From Brevundimonas terrae (lineage in GTDB: Bacteria; Pseudomonadota; Alphaproteobacteria; Caulobacterales; Caulobacteraceae), in assembly GCF_011761985.1 (NCBI RefSeq), contig NZ_JAASQT010000008.1, positions 1 to 64,000 of the forward strand: a DNA stretch of 64,000 bases, read 5' to 3'. Shown here in pieces: positions 24,763 through 34,400 of this stretch. Position numbers and translations under genes: made by a program. Within the stretch, counting starts at the first letter, position 1. Each line of letters starts with the position of its first letter. The notes under the pieces are model-generated. The model was not told the DNA's origin, did no database searches, and saw only the letters and a list, made by a program, of their open reading frames with translations.

Positions 24763-26343
24763 TTAGTGCGTGTGGCGAGCCGTTTCTGTGCGAGCGCGGA
24801 CCTGACCGAACTCGGAGTCAGGCTTCCATGTCGGCCACATATCGCCATCGGCCAACTGGCGGCCCAGACGATACAGCAGGGTCAGATTTTCCGACGCCGA
24901 CGTAAAGTCGAGATCCGCCGACCATTCATCGCTCGGCTTGTGATAGACGCGGCCGAAACGCTCCTGCCATGCAGCCTTGCCAACCTCGGTGCCGCCTTCG
25001 ACAAAATCAACGCCGTGCCACGGCATCAGCGCCGGAACCCCCGCGCGCGCAAAGGCAAAGTGGTCCGAGCGGTAATAGAAGCCCTGCTCCGGCTGGCCAT
25101 CATCCGACACATAGCGGCCCTCTGCCTTGGCCAGAGTGTCCAGCATGTCTTCCAGACTGTTCTGCCCCTTGCCAAAGATCGGCACATCACGCGTCGGTCC
25201 CGACAAAGGCAGCATGTCGATATTGATATTGGCGACCGTGGTTTCCAGCGGATAAACCGGATCAGCCGCATAGGCATAGGCCCCCAGCAGACCCATTTCC
25301 TCGGCGGTCACATGCAGGAAAACAAGGCTGCGCTTGGCAGGGCCATCGGCTGCGAACTGGCGGGCCATTTCAACTACACCGACAGTGCCCGAGGCATTAT
25401 CCCACGCGCCGTTGAAGATATGGTCTTCGCCATTGGCCGGATCGCGGGTGCCCACATGGTCCCAGTGGGCGCTGAACACGACCGTTTGGTCAGGGCGCTC
25501 CGTCCCCGGCAGGATTGCCAGCAGGTTGTGGCTGGTCACTGTGGTCTTGTCTTCGTTCGCCGTCACCGACACGGTCTGCGGCAAGGCCACGGCCGAGAAG
25601 CTTTCCAGTTTGGCCGCTTCCAGTTGCGCCGCATCGACACCCCAGCCCGCCACCATTTCAGGCGAGGCCCAGCCACGGAACTGTAGCGGTGCCGAACCCG
25701 GTGCCAGACGCGACGAGCGCGCGCGCATCGTCACCGTGCGCCCCCAGTCATTGCTGGAAATCATAATGACGCCCACCGCACCCCGACGATAGGCTTCATC
25801 AACCTTGTAGCCATCCTGCGCGTAATAACGGCGATAGGGGCTGTTGAACTCAGGCGAACCGCCCATCAGCACGACGACCTTTCCGGTCACGTCCAGATCG
25901 CCGTAATCGTCCCAATCACGCTCGGGCGCGGTAATGCCATAGCCCGCAAATACCAGTCCGGCATCGGTCACATGGCCATGCCCGTCATTGTTCAGGGCGC
26001 GTACAATCAGGCCATCTGCATTCGCAGGCGTGCTGATGGTGCCATCAGCCGCTTTCAGCGTCACCGACGCATCGCGCGGCATCAGGCTGACCAGATCGAC
26101 AGGTTGCAGCCACTGGCCATCCGGTCCACCCGGTTTCAGGCCCATGGCCTCATATTCGGATTGCAGCCATGCGAGGGTTTTTTCCTCGCCGACCGTTCCG
26201 GGATAGCGACCCTGAAAATCATCAGCGCTGATGAAGCGCACCTTTTGCGACAACACATCCGTCGCAAACTCCTGCGCGAAGGACGGTGCAGCGGCAAATA
26301 CAAGAGCCGCAAAGGCTACACCGCGAAACGAGCGCTTGGACAT
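24763..26343 (-). CDS. M28-family metallopeptidase (exported), copy 1
   Basis: A secreted or periplasmic zinc aminopeptidase of 526 residues. The signal peptide ends near APSFAQ. A PA (protease-associated) insertion (about 130-250, GLVFAGYGITAPERDWDDYG) precedes the catalytic M28 part: zinc ligands are expected in SAHWDHVG (H293), AWDNASGTVGV, VTAEEMGLLG and the FAFARAGVPAL region. Downstream of a related gene, with a hairpin between them. Likely role: trimming peptides outside the cytoplasm. Its C-terminal tail ends in a His-containing RHTH. Confidence 0.88.
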   Translation of the reverse strand: MSKRSFRGVAFAALVFAAAPSFAQEFATDVLSQKVRFISADDFQGRYPGTVGEEKTLAWLQSEYEAMGLKPGGPDGQWLQPVDLVSLMPRDASVTLKAADGTISTPANADGLIVRALNNDGHGHVTDAGLVFAGYGITAPERDWDDYGDLDVTGKVVVLMGGSPEFNSPYRRYYAQDGYKVDEAYRRGAVGVIMISSNDWGRTVTMRARSSRLAPGSAPLQFRGWASPEMVAGWGVDAAQLEAAKLESFSAVALPQTVSVTANEDKTTVTSHNLLAILPGTERPDQTVVFSAHWDHVGTRDPANGEDHIFNGAWDNASGTVGVVEMARQFAADGPAKRSLVFLHVTAEEMGLLGAYAYAADPVYPLETTVANINIDMLPLSGPTRDVPIFGKGQNSLEDMLDTLAKAEGRYVSDDGQPEQGFYYRSDHFAFARAGVPALMPWHGVDFVEGGTEVGKAAWQERFGRVYHKPSDEWSADLDFTSASENLTLLYRLGRQLADGDMWPTWKPDSEFGQVRARTETARHTH

Positions 26344-26380
26344 ACAGGGTCTCCCACCCGATTTTGTTATCGCATACCAA

Positions 26381-26409
26381 TAAGGGCAACCCCGCCGGAG
26401 TTGCCCTTA
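26381..26409 (-). terminator. Hairpin between the two M28 peptidase genes
   Basis: TAAGGGCAAC pairs exactly with GTTGCCCTTA around a nine-base loop, 22 bases after the end of the upstream peptidase gene (minus strand). No strong T-run, so read-through into the second copy is possible. Confidence 0.6.
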
Positions 26410-26430
26410 CCGTTTTGTAATGGTTGGTTC

Positions 26431-28071
26431 TTAGTCGCGCTGGCTTTGCGAAACCGCCCGTACCGTCGAGAATTCCGAGGTCGGTTTCCACTGCGGCCAG
26501 TCGGTCGAGTTGGCCAGTGCGGCACCCGCCTGATAGCTGACTTCCATATCCTCGATCATGCCGGCCAGATCCCAGTCGGCGCTCCATTCGTCCGCCACCT
26601 GATGGTAGCCGATACGGCCATACTCGGCCTGTGCGGCCAAGCGCGGCTCGATGGGGGCATCGAGGAAATCACCCGCCGAGTTGATATAGGACATCGGCAC
26701 ACCGCGCTTCACCAGCGGGAAGTGGTCGGAACGGAAATAGATACCGGCAGCTGCACCCGCATCCGGCACAATGCCGCGACCTTGTGTGGTGGCGACCGCG
26801 CTCAGACGGTCGTCCAGATCGGAATGGCCAAAGCCGGTAATGTTCAGCTTGTCCTTGCGACCATAGACATTGGCGGCATCGATATTGAAACCGGCCACCG
26901 TGGTTTCCAGCGGATAGAGCGGGTTGGCGGCATAATATTCCGAACCCAGCAGACCGGATTCCTCGCCCGTAAAGGCGACCATCACAATCGAGCGTTCCGG
27001 ACGCGGGCCTTGGCCAAAGCGACGGGCGATCTCGACAATCGCCACCGTACCCGAGGCATTGTCCACGGCACCGTTAAAGATACGGTCGCCGTTCACGCCT
27101 TCGCCCGCATCAACGCCGATATGGTCCCAGTGCGCACCGTACAGCACGGTCTCGTTCGGGCGCTTGCTGCCTTCCAGACGGGCCACGATGTTGTGGGTGA
27201 CGATCTGTTCGGAGGCGACGTCAAAGCTGACATCCATCGTGGCCTTCAGGTCCACAGGCTGGAAGTCGGCGCTGCGGGCCAGACGCTTTTGTTCTTCGAA
27301 ATCGACACCGGCAGCGGCGAACAGCTTCTCGGCCACATCGCGCTGTACCCATGCCTCTACGGGCACACGCTCTGCGGCGGCGTTTTCGCGCAGAATGTCG
27401 AACTGAGGCACGCTCCACGAGTTGACGACGGTCGGCCAGCCATAGGCTGCAGGGGCCGTCTCGTGGACAATCAGAACGCCCGCTGCGCCCTGACGGGCCG
27501 CTTCTTCATACTTGTAGGTCCAGCGACCATAATAGGTCATGGCCTTGCCGCCGAAGGTGTTCAGTTCCGGCTCTTCAAAGTCGGGATCATTGACCAGCAC
27601 GACGATGATCTTGCCGCGCACATCGGTCTTGAAGTCGTTCCAGTTGCGCTCGGGAGCGTTCACGCCATAGCCGACGAAGACCAGCGGCACGTCCTTCAGA
27701 TCAACCTTGCTGCCCGGCAGGCGCGAGCTGATCGTGATTTCCTGACCTTGTGTCAGAGGCGTGGCGGCACCGGCCTGTGTCAGCGAGGCGCTGATGTTCG
27801 ACGAGGCGATGCGGTTCAGGGTGACGGCCTGCGTCCAGCCGCCATTCTCGCCGCCCGGTGCAAAACCGGCCTCGGCAAAGCGCTGGCTGACAAAGTCGAT
27901 GACCTTTTGCTCGGCCGGCGTGGCAATGCCGCGACCTTCGAAACTGTCATCGGACAGCAGACGGATTTCCTCAGAAATACGGGCAGCATCAAAACCGCTC
28001 TGGGCATTGGCGGCACCCGCCACCAGAGCAGAAGTCAGGGCCAGAGCCGCAACGGTCGTAAACAGGCGCAT
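26431..28071 (-). CDS. M28-family metallopeptidase (exported), copy 2
   Basis: 546 residues, paralogous to the next gene downstream and with the same order of parts: signal peptide (ALTSALVAGAANAQ), helical N-terminus (EEIRLLSDDSFEGRGI), PA-type insertion with LVFVGYGVNAPERNWND, then the catalytic domain. Zinc-site motifs are GAHWDHIG (H314), VDNASGTVAIVE, FTGEESGLLGSEYY and SDHFPLVKRGVP. The Asp-His-Glu set is intact, so the enzyme should be active. The two copies probably arose by duplication and may differ in substrate. Confidence 0.9.
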   Translation of the reverse strand: MRLFTTVAALALTSALVAGAANAQSGFDAARISEEIRLLSDDSFEGRGIATPAEQKVIDFVSQRFAEAGFAPGGENGGWTQAVTLNRIASSNISASLTQAGAATPLTQGQEITISSRLPGSKVDLKDVPLVFVGYGVNAPERNWNDFKTDVRGKIIVVLVNDPDFEEPELNTFGGKAMTYYGRWTYKYEEAARQGAAGVLIVHETAPAAYGWPTVVNSWSVPQFDILRENAAAERVPVEAWVQRDVAEKLFAAAGVDFEEQKRLARSADFQPVDLKATMDVSFDVASEQIVTHNIVARLEGSKRPNETVLYGAHWDHIGVDAGEGVNGDRIFNGAVDNASGTVAIVEIARRFGQGPRPERSIVMVAFTGEESGLLGSEYYAANPLYPLETTVAGFNIDAANVYGRKDKLNITGFGHSDLDDRLSAVATTQGRGIVPDAGAAAGIYFRSDHFPLVKRGVPMSYINSAGDFLDAPIEPRLAAQAEYGRIGYHQVADEWSADWDLAGMIEDMEVSYQAGAALANSTDWPQWKPTSEFSTVRAVSQSQRD

Positions 28072-28154
28072 AGGGCCATCCCTCCAAACAATAGTCGCGT
28101 GACCGTAGAGTCCGGTTTCTCCGGTGTCGAGTTTTCCGCCTCATCCGGCACAAA

Positions 28155-28194
28155 GAAAAACCCCGCCGACCCAAAGGTCGACAGGGTTAAATCC
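28155..28194 (-). terminator. Terminator of the cytochrome bc1 operon
   Basis: On the minus strand AACCCTGTCGACC pairs with GGTCGGCGGGGTT (with mismatches) around TTTG and runs into TTTTTCTTTG. It lies about 20 bases after the cytochrome c1 stop. Confidence 0.82.
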
Positions 28195-28212
28195 TTGAAC
28201 TGAAAGGATGGC

Positions 28213-29082
28213 CTAGTGGGCCACGCCCTTCCAGATCTTGCGGTACGAGGCATAGGTGATGCCTGCGAACATCAGCAGGAAGATCAGCACGCCGAAACCG
28301 GCCTGCTTGCGTTCCACCATCTTGGGCTCGGAAGTCCACATGATGAAGGCCGCAACGTCCTTGGCCATCTGGTCGACAGTGGCCTCGGTGCCATCGTCAT
28401 AGGTGACTTGGCCGTTGGTCAGCTGCGGCGGCATGGCGATGAAACCACCCTTCGGAGCCGGACCCTTGCCTTCCCAGAACGGGGTCAGATCGCCGGACAT
28501 GTACGGGTTGTAGTTCTGACCCGGAGCGATCTTCAGACCCTTGGGCGGAGCCACATAACCCGACAGCAGCGAGTAGATGTAGTTGGCACCGTCGTGACGG
28601 GCCTTGGCCATTACCGACAGGTCGGGCGGAGCCGCCCCACCGTTACCGGCAGCCGCCGCCGTAGCGTTCGGATACGGGTTCGGGAACTTGTCGGCCGTGG
28701 TGGCGTCACGCATCAGCGATTCACCGGTTTCCGAGTCGATATCGGCAACCTGGATTTCCTTGGCCAGAGCCTTCACGACAGGGTTGTCGTTCGGGTTCGG
28801 ATAGGCCGGATTCCAGAACGGGCCGTGCTTGTCGCCAAGGTTACGGAAGTGGACATGGTCCATGCCGTGGCAGGACGAGCAAACTTCACGATAGACCTTG
28901 TAGCCGCGTTGCAGCTGGCCCTGATCGAAGGTGCCGAACGGACCGTTGAAGCTGAAGCCACCATCACGCGGGTGCTTTGCACCACCGGCCGCGAGGGCCG
29001 GCGATGCAACTGCCACGATACCGGCCGCAGCAACGGCACAGGCGATGATCTTGCGGAAGGACATCTTTTTCTCGTTGTTCAT
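28213..29082 (-). CDS. petC: Cytochrome c1 of the bc1 complex
   Basis: Electron carrier of ubiquinol-cytochrome c reductase, 289 residues from the ATG at 29082; the reading frame stays open further upstream but only inside petB. Signal peptide to about residue 32 (VAVASPALA-A), heme c motif CSSCH (C68, C71, H72), the axial-Met region MPPQLTNGQVTY and a single C-terminal anchor helix (AGFGVLIFLLMFAGITYASY) before KIWKGVAH. It begins five bases after the petB stop, so the genes are tightly coupled. In Rhodobacter naming this is petC; some schemes use fbcC. Confidence 0.95.
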   Translation of the reverse strand: MNNEKKMSFRKIIACAVAAAGIVAVASPALAAGGAKHPRDGGFSFNGPFGTFDQGQLQRGYKVYREVCSSCHGMDHVHFRNLGDKHGPFWNPAYPNPNDNPVVKALAKEIQVADIDSETGESLMRDATTADKFPNPYPNATAAAAGNGGAAPPDLSVMAKARHDGANYIYSLLSGYVAPPKGLKIAPGQNYNPYMSGDLTPFWEGKGPAPKGGFIAMPPQLTNGQVTYDDGTEATVDQMAKDVAAFIMWTSEPKMVERKQAGFGVLIFLLMFAGITYASYRKIWKGVAH

Positions 29083-29087
29083 CGCGA

Positions 29088-30386
29088 TCAGACCTTTTCG
29101 GCTTCGGTCGTCGGGAGGACAGGCTCCGAAATCGTTGCCGGGATCAGCAGCGGCTTCTCCTTGAGGCCGACCAGCGGCATCAGGACGATGAAGAACACGA
29201 AGTAGTAGATCGTCAGGAAACGGGTCAGCCACAGGTAGGAGTTCAGCTGACCGTCGATCAGGTTGAAGCTCGGCATACCCGGAACAACCGGAGCGTCCGG
29301 AAGCTGTGCACCGCACCAGCCGAGGCCGAAGCACACGAACAGGAAGATGATGAAGAAGGTCTTCATCGTCGGGCGGTAGCGCATCGAGCGCACCTTGGAC
29401 GTATCCAGCCACGGCAGGACGAACAGCACGCCGATCGCCGCGAACATCGCAACCACGCCGCCGAACTTGTCCGGAACAGCACGCAGGATGGCGTAGAAGG
29501 GCAGCATGTACCACTCGGGCACGATGTGCGCCGGTGTCACCAGCGGGTTAGCCGGAATGTAGTTGTCGGCGTGACCCAGAGCGTTCGGATTATAGAACAC
29601 GAACACGGCGAACATGATGAAGAACAAGATGATCGCAAAACCGTCCTTGACCGTGAAGTACGGGTGGAACGGCAGGGTGTCTTTCTTTTCGCGGTCCTTC
29701 GGGATCAGGATACCGACCGGGTTGTTCTGACCGGCAGCGTGCAGCGCCCACAGGTGCAGGACAACGCAGCCAAGGATCACGAACGGCAGCAGGTAGTGCA
29801 GCGAGAAGAAGCGGTTCAGGGTCGCATTGTCGATGGCAGGGCCACCGCGCAGCCACACCAGAATCGGCTCGCCCACAACAGGGATCGCACCGATCAGGTT
29901 GGTGATGACTTCAGCACCCCAGAACGACATCTGGCCCCACGGCAGAACATAGCCGAGGAAGGCGGTGGCGATCATCAGGAAGAAGATCACGCAGCCGACG
30001 ATCCAGATCATTTCGCGCGGTGCTTTATACGAGCCGTAATACAGGCCGCGCAGCATGTGCAGGTAAACGGCGATGAAGAACATCGACGCGCCGTTGGCGT
30101 GCACATAGCGGATCAGCCAGCCACCCGGAACGTCGCGCATGATGCGCTCGACCGAGGCGAAAGCCATATCGATATGCGGCGTGTAGTGCATTGCCAGCAC
30201 GATGCCGGTGATGATCTGCGTCATCAGGCAGATCGCCAGAATGCCGCCGAAGGTCCACCAGTAGTTCAGGTTACGGGGGGTCGGCAGATTTGCGTAGTCC
30301 ATACCGAAACGAACGATCGGCAGGCGGGTGTCCAGCCACCGCTCAACAGCGGTTTTAGGGACGTAGGTGGATTCGTGATTGCTCAT
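29088..30386 (-). CDS. petB: Cytochrome b of the bc1 complex
   Basis: Membrane core of the bc1 complex carrying two b-type hemes and the Qo and Qi quinone sites. Of its 432 residues, the N-terminal part reads [23 protein letters not shown] and contains histidines of the four-helix bundle ([42 protein letters not shown]). The Qo-site motif appears as [17 protein letters not shown] (PEWY). It lies between petA (17-base gap) and petC (5-base gap). Confidence 0.96.
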   Translation of the reverse strand: MSNHESTYVPKTAVERWLDTRLPIVRFGMDYANLPTPRNLNYWWTFGGILAICLMTQIITGIVLAMHYTPHIDMAFASVERIMRDVPGGWLIRYVHANGASMFFIAVYLHMLRGLYYGSYKAPREMIWIVGCVIFFLMIATAFLGYVLPWGQMSFWGAEVITNLIGAIPVVGEPILVWLRGGPAIDNATLNRFFSLHYLLPFVILGCVVLHLWALHAAGQNNPVGILIPKDREKKDTLPFHPYFTVKDGFAIILFFIMFAVFVFYNPNALGHADNYIPANPLVTPAHIVPEWYMLPFYAILRAVPDKFGGVVAMFAAIGVLFVLPWLDTSKVRSMRYRPTMKTFFIIFLFVCFGLGWCGAQLPDAPVVPGMPSFNLIDGQLNSYLWLTRFLTIYYFVFFIVLMPLVGLKEKPLLIPATISEPVLPTTEAEKV

Positions 30387-30403
30387 GGGTCCTCGTTACG
30401 TCC

Positions 30404-30958
30404 TCAGCCGATCTTGACGCGAGTGTCGGACAGATATTCGTAGGCTGGCACAATGAGGTTCAACGGTGCCGGACCCTTACGGATACGTCCCGATGCGTCA
30501 TAGTGCGAACCGTGGCACGGGCAGAACCAGCCGCCGTACTCACCGGCGTTGAAGGTCGGCACGCAACCCAGATGGGTGCACGAACCGATGACAACGAGAT
30601 ATTTCTCGTGGCCTGCCTTGGTACGCTCGGCATCGGTCTGGGCCGGAGAACCGACCGCACCTTCTGCCTCGACCTTTTGCAGTTCAGCGGGGGTGCGATA
30701 ACGCACGAACACCGGCTTGCCCTGCCATTTGATGACGACCTGCTGGCCTTCCTGGACCTTCGACATATCGAATTCGATCGAAGCCAGTGCCAGGGTGTCG
30801 GCTGCAGGGCTCATCTGGTTGATGAGCGGCCAGGCCACCATCACGCCAGCGCCAGCGGCGGCAGCCCCTGCAGCAATATGAATGAAATCACGACGGGTAG
30901 CGTCGCCACCCTCGTTTTGGCCCATAGGCCCATCAGGATTCACGACCGGTTCGGCCAC
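30404..30958 (-). CDS. petA: Rieske iron-sulfur protein of the bc1 complex
   Basis: Carries the 2Fe-2S cluster that accepts electrons from ubiquinol. The cluster boxes are CTHLGC (C127, H129, C132) and CPCHGS (C146, H149). A twin-arginine-like segment TRRDFIHIAAGAAAAGAGVMVAW (here R22-R23) forms the membrane anchor. I chose the GTG at 30958, preceded by AGAGG at eight bases, giving 184 residues. The frame stays open far upstream, and an ATG at 31054 would add 32 residues unlike any Rieske N-terminus. First gene of the petABC operon. Confidence 0.93.
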   Translation of the reverse strand: MAEPVVNPDGPMGQNEGGDATRRDFIHIAAGAAAAGAGVMVAWPLINQMSPAADTLALASIEFDMSKVQEGQQVVIKWQGKPVFVRYRTPAELQKVEAEGAVGSPAQTDAERTKAGHEKYLVVIGSCTHLGCVPTFNAGEYGGWFCPCHGSHYDASGRIRKGPAPLNLIVPAYEYLSDTRVKIG

Positions 30959-31162
30959 GCGTATCACCTCTGTAATCCGATCGGCCCCCTCCGCAGCAAG
31001 CTGGGATGTCCCGTCGGCATGAACCTTAACTAGCGGAAGCAAAACCTTTGCCATCCTGCCATCGTTTAGACCACCCCATGACAAGCCGTAGACACAACTT
31101 GAGAAGCAATCGCAACAAAAGACACGACAAGGCCCCATCCCGCGCGTAGAGTGGGCCTTAGA

Positions 31163-31618
31163 ATGCGTCTCGCCCTTTTTCAACCTGATATCCCGCAGAA
31201 TGTCGGGGCTTGTATCCGTCTCAGCGCCTGTTTCGGCGTCGAATTGCACGTGATCGAGCCGACCGGCTTCAATTTCGACGACCGCGCCATGAAGCGCGCA
31301 GCCCTCGATTATGGCCCCCTTTCCCACATGACACGTCATGCCAGCTGGGACGATTTCCTGCGCGACAGGCCGTCGGGAAGGCTGGTACTTTTAACCACCA
31401 AGGGAGCCACTCCCTTGCCCGATTTCCAGTTCCAAAAAGACGATATCCTATTGTTTGGTAAGGAAAGTAAGGGCGCACCGGACTTTGTGCACGATGCCGC
31501 TGATGCCCGTGTCGTTGTGCCACTCAGGCCCGAAGCCCGCTCGCTGAACCTCTCGGTCACCGCCGGTATCGCGCTCTGGGAAGGCCTTCGCCAAACCCAC
31601 GATTTCAATCTCGGATAA
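31163..31618 (+). CDS. trmL: tRNA (cytidine(34)-2'-O)-methyltransferase TrmL
   Basis: A minimal SPOUT methyltransferase (151 residues) that modifies the wobble position of leucine tRNAs. MRLALFQPDIPQNVGACIRL is the TrmL N-terminal signature (motif 1), followed by LLFGKESKGAP (motif 2) and VVVPLRPEARSLNLSVTAGIALWEGLRQ (motif 3). ATG at 31163; a GTG four codons earlier is possible. It faces away from petA across about 200 bases that should hold both promoters, and ends in a strong terminator. Confidence 0.94.
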   Translation: MRLALFQPDIPQNVGACIRLSACFGVELHVIEPTGFNFDDRAMKRAALDYGPLSHMTRHASWDDFLRDRPSGRLVLLTTKGATPLPDFQFQKDDILLFGKESKGAPDFVHDAADARVVVPLRPEARSLNLSVTAGIALWEGLRQTHDFNLG

Positions 31619-31621
31619 TAG

Positions 31622-31651
31622 AAAAGGGAGCGTGAAAACACGCTCCCTTTT
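31622..31651. terminator. Terminator between trmL and the small lipoprotein gene
   Basis: A perfect 13-bp stem, AAAAGGGAGCGTG with CACGCTCCCTTTT, and an AAAA loop. The A- and T-runs make it usable on either strand, suiting the convergent genes around it. Confidence 0.92.
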
Positions 31652-31727
31652 CCTTTGATTTTATTGTGAACAAAAAAATCCAAATTTAGCGAACACGTCT
31701 CGCCTAACCGGAAATAGCTCAGCCCTA

Positions 31728-32045
31728 TCAACTATCGGGCCGTTCACCAGATTCGATGTCTTTGGCATCCAGTTCAAACTGAATGCGTGTCCTAAAGCGT
31801 GCACCATCAGGAGAGTTGGATACTGTTCTTTGTGTTAGCTGCCCTCTTGAAATGATCGCGACAGCCTGATCCCCCAGACCCAAATTCGCGTGACTTTCTT
31901 CTGTCACGCGACAATCGTTTGGCTTGCCACCGGAGTGAGCGCACTCGACGACCGCATAGGCGGGAATGCGCGAAGGCACGGTTGCACACGCTCCCGCCAG
32001 ACCAGCAAAGCTCAAGCACAGTAAAAAGACTGCGGGCTTACGCAT
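31728..32045 (-). CDS. Small lipoprotein with a TonB C-terminal-like stretch
   Basis: 105 residues with a lipobox LAGAC (lipidated Cys about 20). The remainder resembles, in spacing, the C-terminal domain of TonB: ECAHSGGKPNDCRVTEESHANLGLGDQAVAI recalls the pattern G.V.DC.V..SS....LD..A. of TonB-like proteins, and is followed by a strand-forming RFRTRIQFEL. If so, it is a lipid-anchored mini TonB-like domain without the proline-rich spanner. GC is somewhat lower than in its neighbours. It lies 12 bases downstream of the M19 dipeptidase gene on the same strand. Confidence 0.6.
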   Translation of the reverse strand: MRKPAVFLLCLSFAGLAGACATVPSRIPAYAVVECAHSGGKPNDCRVTEESHANLGLGDQAVAIISRGQLTQRTVSNSPDGARFRTRIQFELDAKDIESGERPDS

Positions 32046-32057
32046 TCCCCTTTCTCC

Positions 32058-33323
32058 TTAAGCCGCCGGAAGACGCGACAGGTTCGGACGCTCGGCCTGT
32101 TTGGCAGCCGCCACAGCCTCTACCCTGCGCATGACACGCAGCATGTTTTCACCCGCCAGTTTGCGAATATCGGCATCGCTCCAGCCGTTCTGGATCAGGC
32201 GAGCCAGAATACGCGGATAGGCATCCACAGCCTCGACATCGACCGGCAGGGCATCCACGCCGTCAAAGTCGCCGCCCAGACCGATATGGTCGATACCGGC
32301 CACATCGCGCACATGCTGGATATGGGCCACCACGTCATCCAGCGTCGCGCGCGGGATCGGGTGCGCCGAGGTCCACTGGGTCATCTCGTTGCGCACACGC
32401 TCGGGATCGCCCGGATGCAGGCTGTTCAAACGGGCCTGTTCGGCAGAACGGTTGGCGCTCCACGAACGCACCTGCTCGTTGATAAAGCCCGGTACGAAGG
32501 TGACCATGACGATACCGCCATTGTCCTTCATCATTGCCAGCACATCATCGGGCACATTGCGCGGGTGGCCTGTCACGCCCAGTGCCGACGAGTGCGAGAA
32601 GATCACCGGTGCCGTCGAGACGCGCAAGGCATCCTTCATGGTTTCCGCCGAGACGTGGCTGAGGTCCACCATCATGCCGATGCGGTTCATCTCCTTGACG
32701 ACTTCCTCGCCGAATGGATTCAGCCCGCCCCATTTCGGCGCGTCGGTGCCGCTATCGGCCCAGTTGGTCGATTTGGAGTGGGTCAGCGTCATATAGAGCG
32801 CGCCCGCACGGCGGAACTCGCGCAGCAGACCAAGGGAATCGTCGATCGAATAGCCGCCTTCCATACCGATCATGCTGGCAATCTTGCCCTGACGGTGGAT
32901 GCGGACAATGTCGTCGGCTGTGGTGGCCAGCTCGAAGGTTTGCGGATAGCCGCCGATGATGCGCTTGACCGTATCGATCTGTTCGAAGGTCGCCTTGGCG
33001 GCCTCAAGCTGGGTCATGCTGGCCGGCACATAGACCGACCAGAACTGGCCCCCTACCCCGCCTTCGCGCAGACGCGGAATATCGGTGTGCAGACGTGTGG
33101 CCATCGACAGGTCGCTGGTCAGGTCCACCCCGTGCACATCATTGGCAAAGCCCTGACGGATCGCCCATGGCAGGTCGTTGTGTCCGTCGATCAGCGGCGT
33201 GCGGCGCAAAATCTGGCGCGCATGGGCCTCGGCAGCCGCAGCATCGCGGGCCTGTGCTAGCGAAGGCGTCGCCGCCATCAAGGTAGACACCGCCACAGCG
33301 GCCATCAAAACTTTACGGATCAT
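32058..33323 (-). CDS. Membrane-type dipeptidase, peptidase family M19
   Basis: A zinc dipeptidase of the renal dipeptidase family, 421 residues. The signal peptide ends near [21 protein letters not shown] carries the first zinc ligands (H-x-D), [13 protein letters not shown] holds the bridging Glu, [11 protein letters not shown] and IFSHSSA supply further histidines, and [10 protein letters not shown] the last Asp. The set looks complete. Predicted to cleave dipeptides, possibly with D-residues, in the periplasm. It is divergent from hemF and may be co-transcribed with the small lipoprotein gene. Confidence 0.92.
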   Translation of the reverse strand: MIRKVLMAAVAVSTLMAATPSLAQARDAAAAEAHARQILRRTPLIDGHNDLPWAIRQGFANDVHGVDLTSDLSMATRLHTDIPRLREGGVGGQFWSVYVPASMTQLEAAKATFEQIDTVKRIIGGYPQTFELATTADDIVRIHRQGKIASMIGMEGGYSIDDSLGLLREFRRAGALYMTLTHSKSTNWADSGTDAPKWGGLNPFGEEVVKEMNRIGMMVDLSHVSAETMKDALRVSTAPVIFSHSSALGVTGHPRNVPDDVLAMMKDNGGIVMVTFVPGFINEQVRSWSANRSAEQARLNSLHPGDPERVRNEMTQWTSAHPIPRATLDDVVAHIQHVRDVAGIDHIGLGGDFDGVDALPVDVEAVDAYPRILARLIQNGWSDADIRKLAGENMLRVMRRVEAVAAAKQAERPNLSRLPAA

Positions 33324-33413
33324 CGCGTCCCCCCAAAATCAAAACCCGGATCATACCCGGATCAAAACACTGGTCCGCAGGCTGGCACAGCGAACGGCCT
33401 GTGAAAACAGGGT

Positions 33414-33427
33414 CTGATCCAGATCAA
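33414..33427 (+). promoter_or_regulatory. FNR/FixK-type box between the M19 peptidase and hemF
   Basis: CTGAT-CCAG-ATCAA matches nine of ten defined positions of the FNR-type consensus TTGAT-N4-ATCAA. It lies about 80 bases before the hemF ATG and about 90 before the divergent dipeptidase start, so it could serve either. It suggests oxygen-responsive control. Confidence 0.55.
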
Positions 33428-33505
33428 GGCCGAAACTTCGCCAAAGCTTCACATAGCGACCATACTCGGACTGTTCACCGAGCCTGCATCGTGGTTGAAG
33501 CCCCT

Positions 33506-34384
33506 ATGACCGATAAGAATCCCGACCTGATGACCGAGCAGCGCGAACGCGCCCGCATCTGGTTCGAAACCCTGCGCGACCAGATTCACGCCGGTTTCGA
33601 AGCGCTGGAAGATGCCGCCCCCGCCGACCTGTATGAAGGCGAGGCGGGTCGCTTTGTGCGCACCCCGTGGGACCGCGCCGCCGGTGGCGGTGGCGTCATG
33701 GGCATGATGACAGGCCGCCTGTTTGAAAAGGTCGGCGTCCACTGCTCGACCGTATTCGGCGAGTTTCCCGCCGACTATGCCAAGAATGTTCCGGGGGCTG
33801 CCGAAGACCCGCGCTTCTTTGCAACGGGTATCAGCCTGATCTGCCATCCGGTGAACCCGAATGTTCCGGCGGTTCACATGAATACCCGCCTGATCGCCAC
33901 GACCCAGACCTGGTTCGGTGGCGGCGGTGACCTGACGCCGGTTCTGGATGCAGACCGCCGTGACGACCATCCCGATACGCTGGCCTTCCACGCCGCCATG
34001 AAGGGCGCGTGTGATGGTTATGACGCCGACTGGTATCCGAAATACAAGAAATGGTGCGACGAGTATTTCTATCTGCCGCACCGCAACGAGCCGCGCGGCA
34101 CCGGCGGTATCTTCTATGACCACCACAATACCGGTGACTTCGAGAAGGACTTCTCGTTCACGCAGGACGTCGGTAAGGCCTTCCTCAAGGTCTATTCAGA
34201 CATCGTCGCCGGCCGCATGCACGAGCCGTGGACCGAGGCCCAGCGCGAAGAGCAACTGGTCCGGCGCGGCCGCTATGTCGAGTTCAACCTGCTCTATGAT
34301 CGCGGCACCACTTTCGGTCTCAAGACCGGAGGCAATGTGGACGCTATCCTGTCGTCCATGCCGCCCATGGTGAAGTGGCCCTAA
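33506..34384 (+). CDS. hemF: Oxygen-dependent coproporphyrinogen III oxidase
   Basis: Aerobic oxidative decarboxylation of coproporphyrinogen III in heme synthesis. ATG at 33506 gives 292 residues, the usual family length; the frame is open upstream to 33401, but that part is unlike HemF. Signature segments are [61 protein letters not shown] and [23 protein letters not shown]. Heme is needed by the nearby cytochrome bc1 complex. A possible FNR box upstream hints at regulation by oxygen. Confidence 0.96.
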   Translation: MTDKNPDLMTEQRERARIWFETLRDQIHAGFEALEDAAPADLYEGEAGRFVRTPWDRAAGGGGVMGMMTGRLFEKVGVHCSTVFGEFPADYAKNVPGAAEDPRFFATGISLICHPVNPNVPAVHMNTRLIATTQTWFGGGGDLTPVLDADRRDDHPDTLAFHAAMKGACDGYDADWYPKYKKWCDEYFYLPHRNEPRGTGGIFYDHHNTGDFEKDFSFTQDVGKAFLKVYSDIVAGRMHEPWTEAQREEQLVRRGRYVEFNLLYDRGTTFGLKTGGNVDAILSSMPPMVKWP

Positions 34385-34400
34385 GTCCTTCCTGAACATG

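Noticed and set aside
25972-28203. Plus-strand frame of over 700 codons opposite the M28 peptidases
   Set aside because: Antisense shadow of two genes with intact catalytic motifs; it has no recognisable domain.
33344-33364. Direct repeat ACCCGGATCA (two copies) upstream of the M19 dipeptidase
   Set aside because: Two short copies only; no known operator fits, so not listed as a regulatory site.
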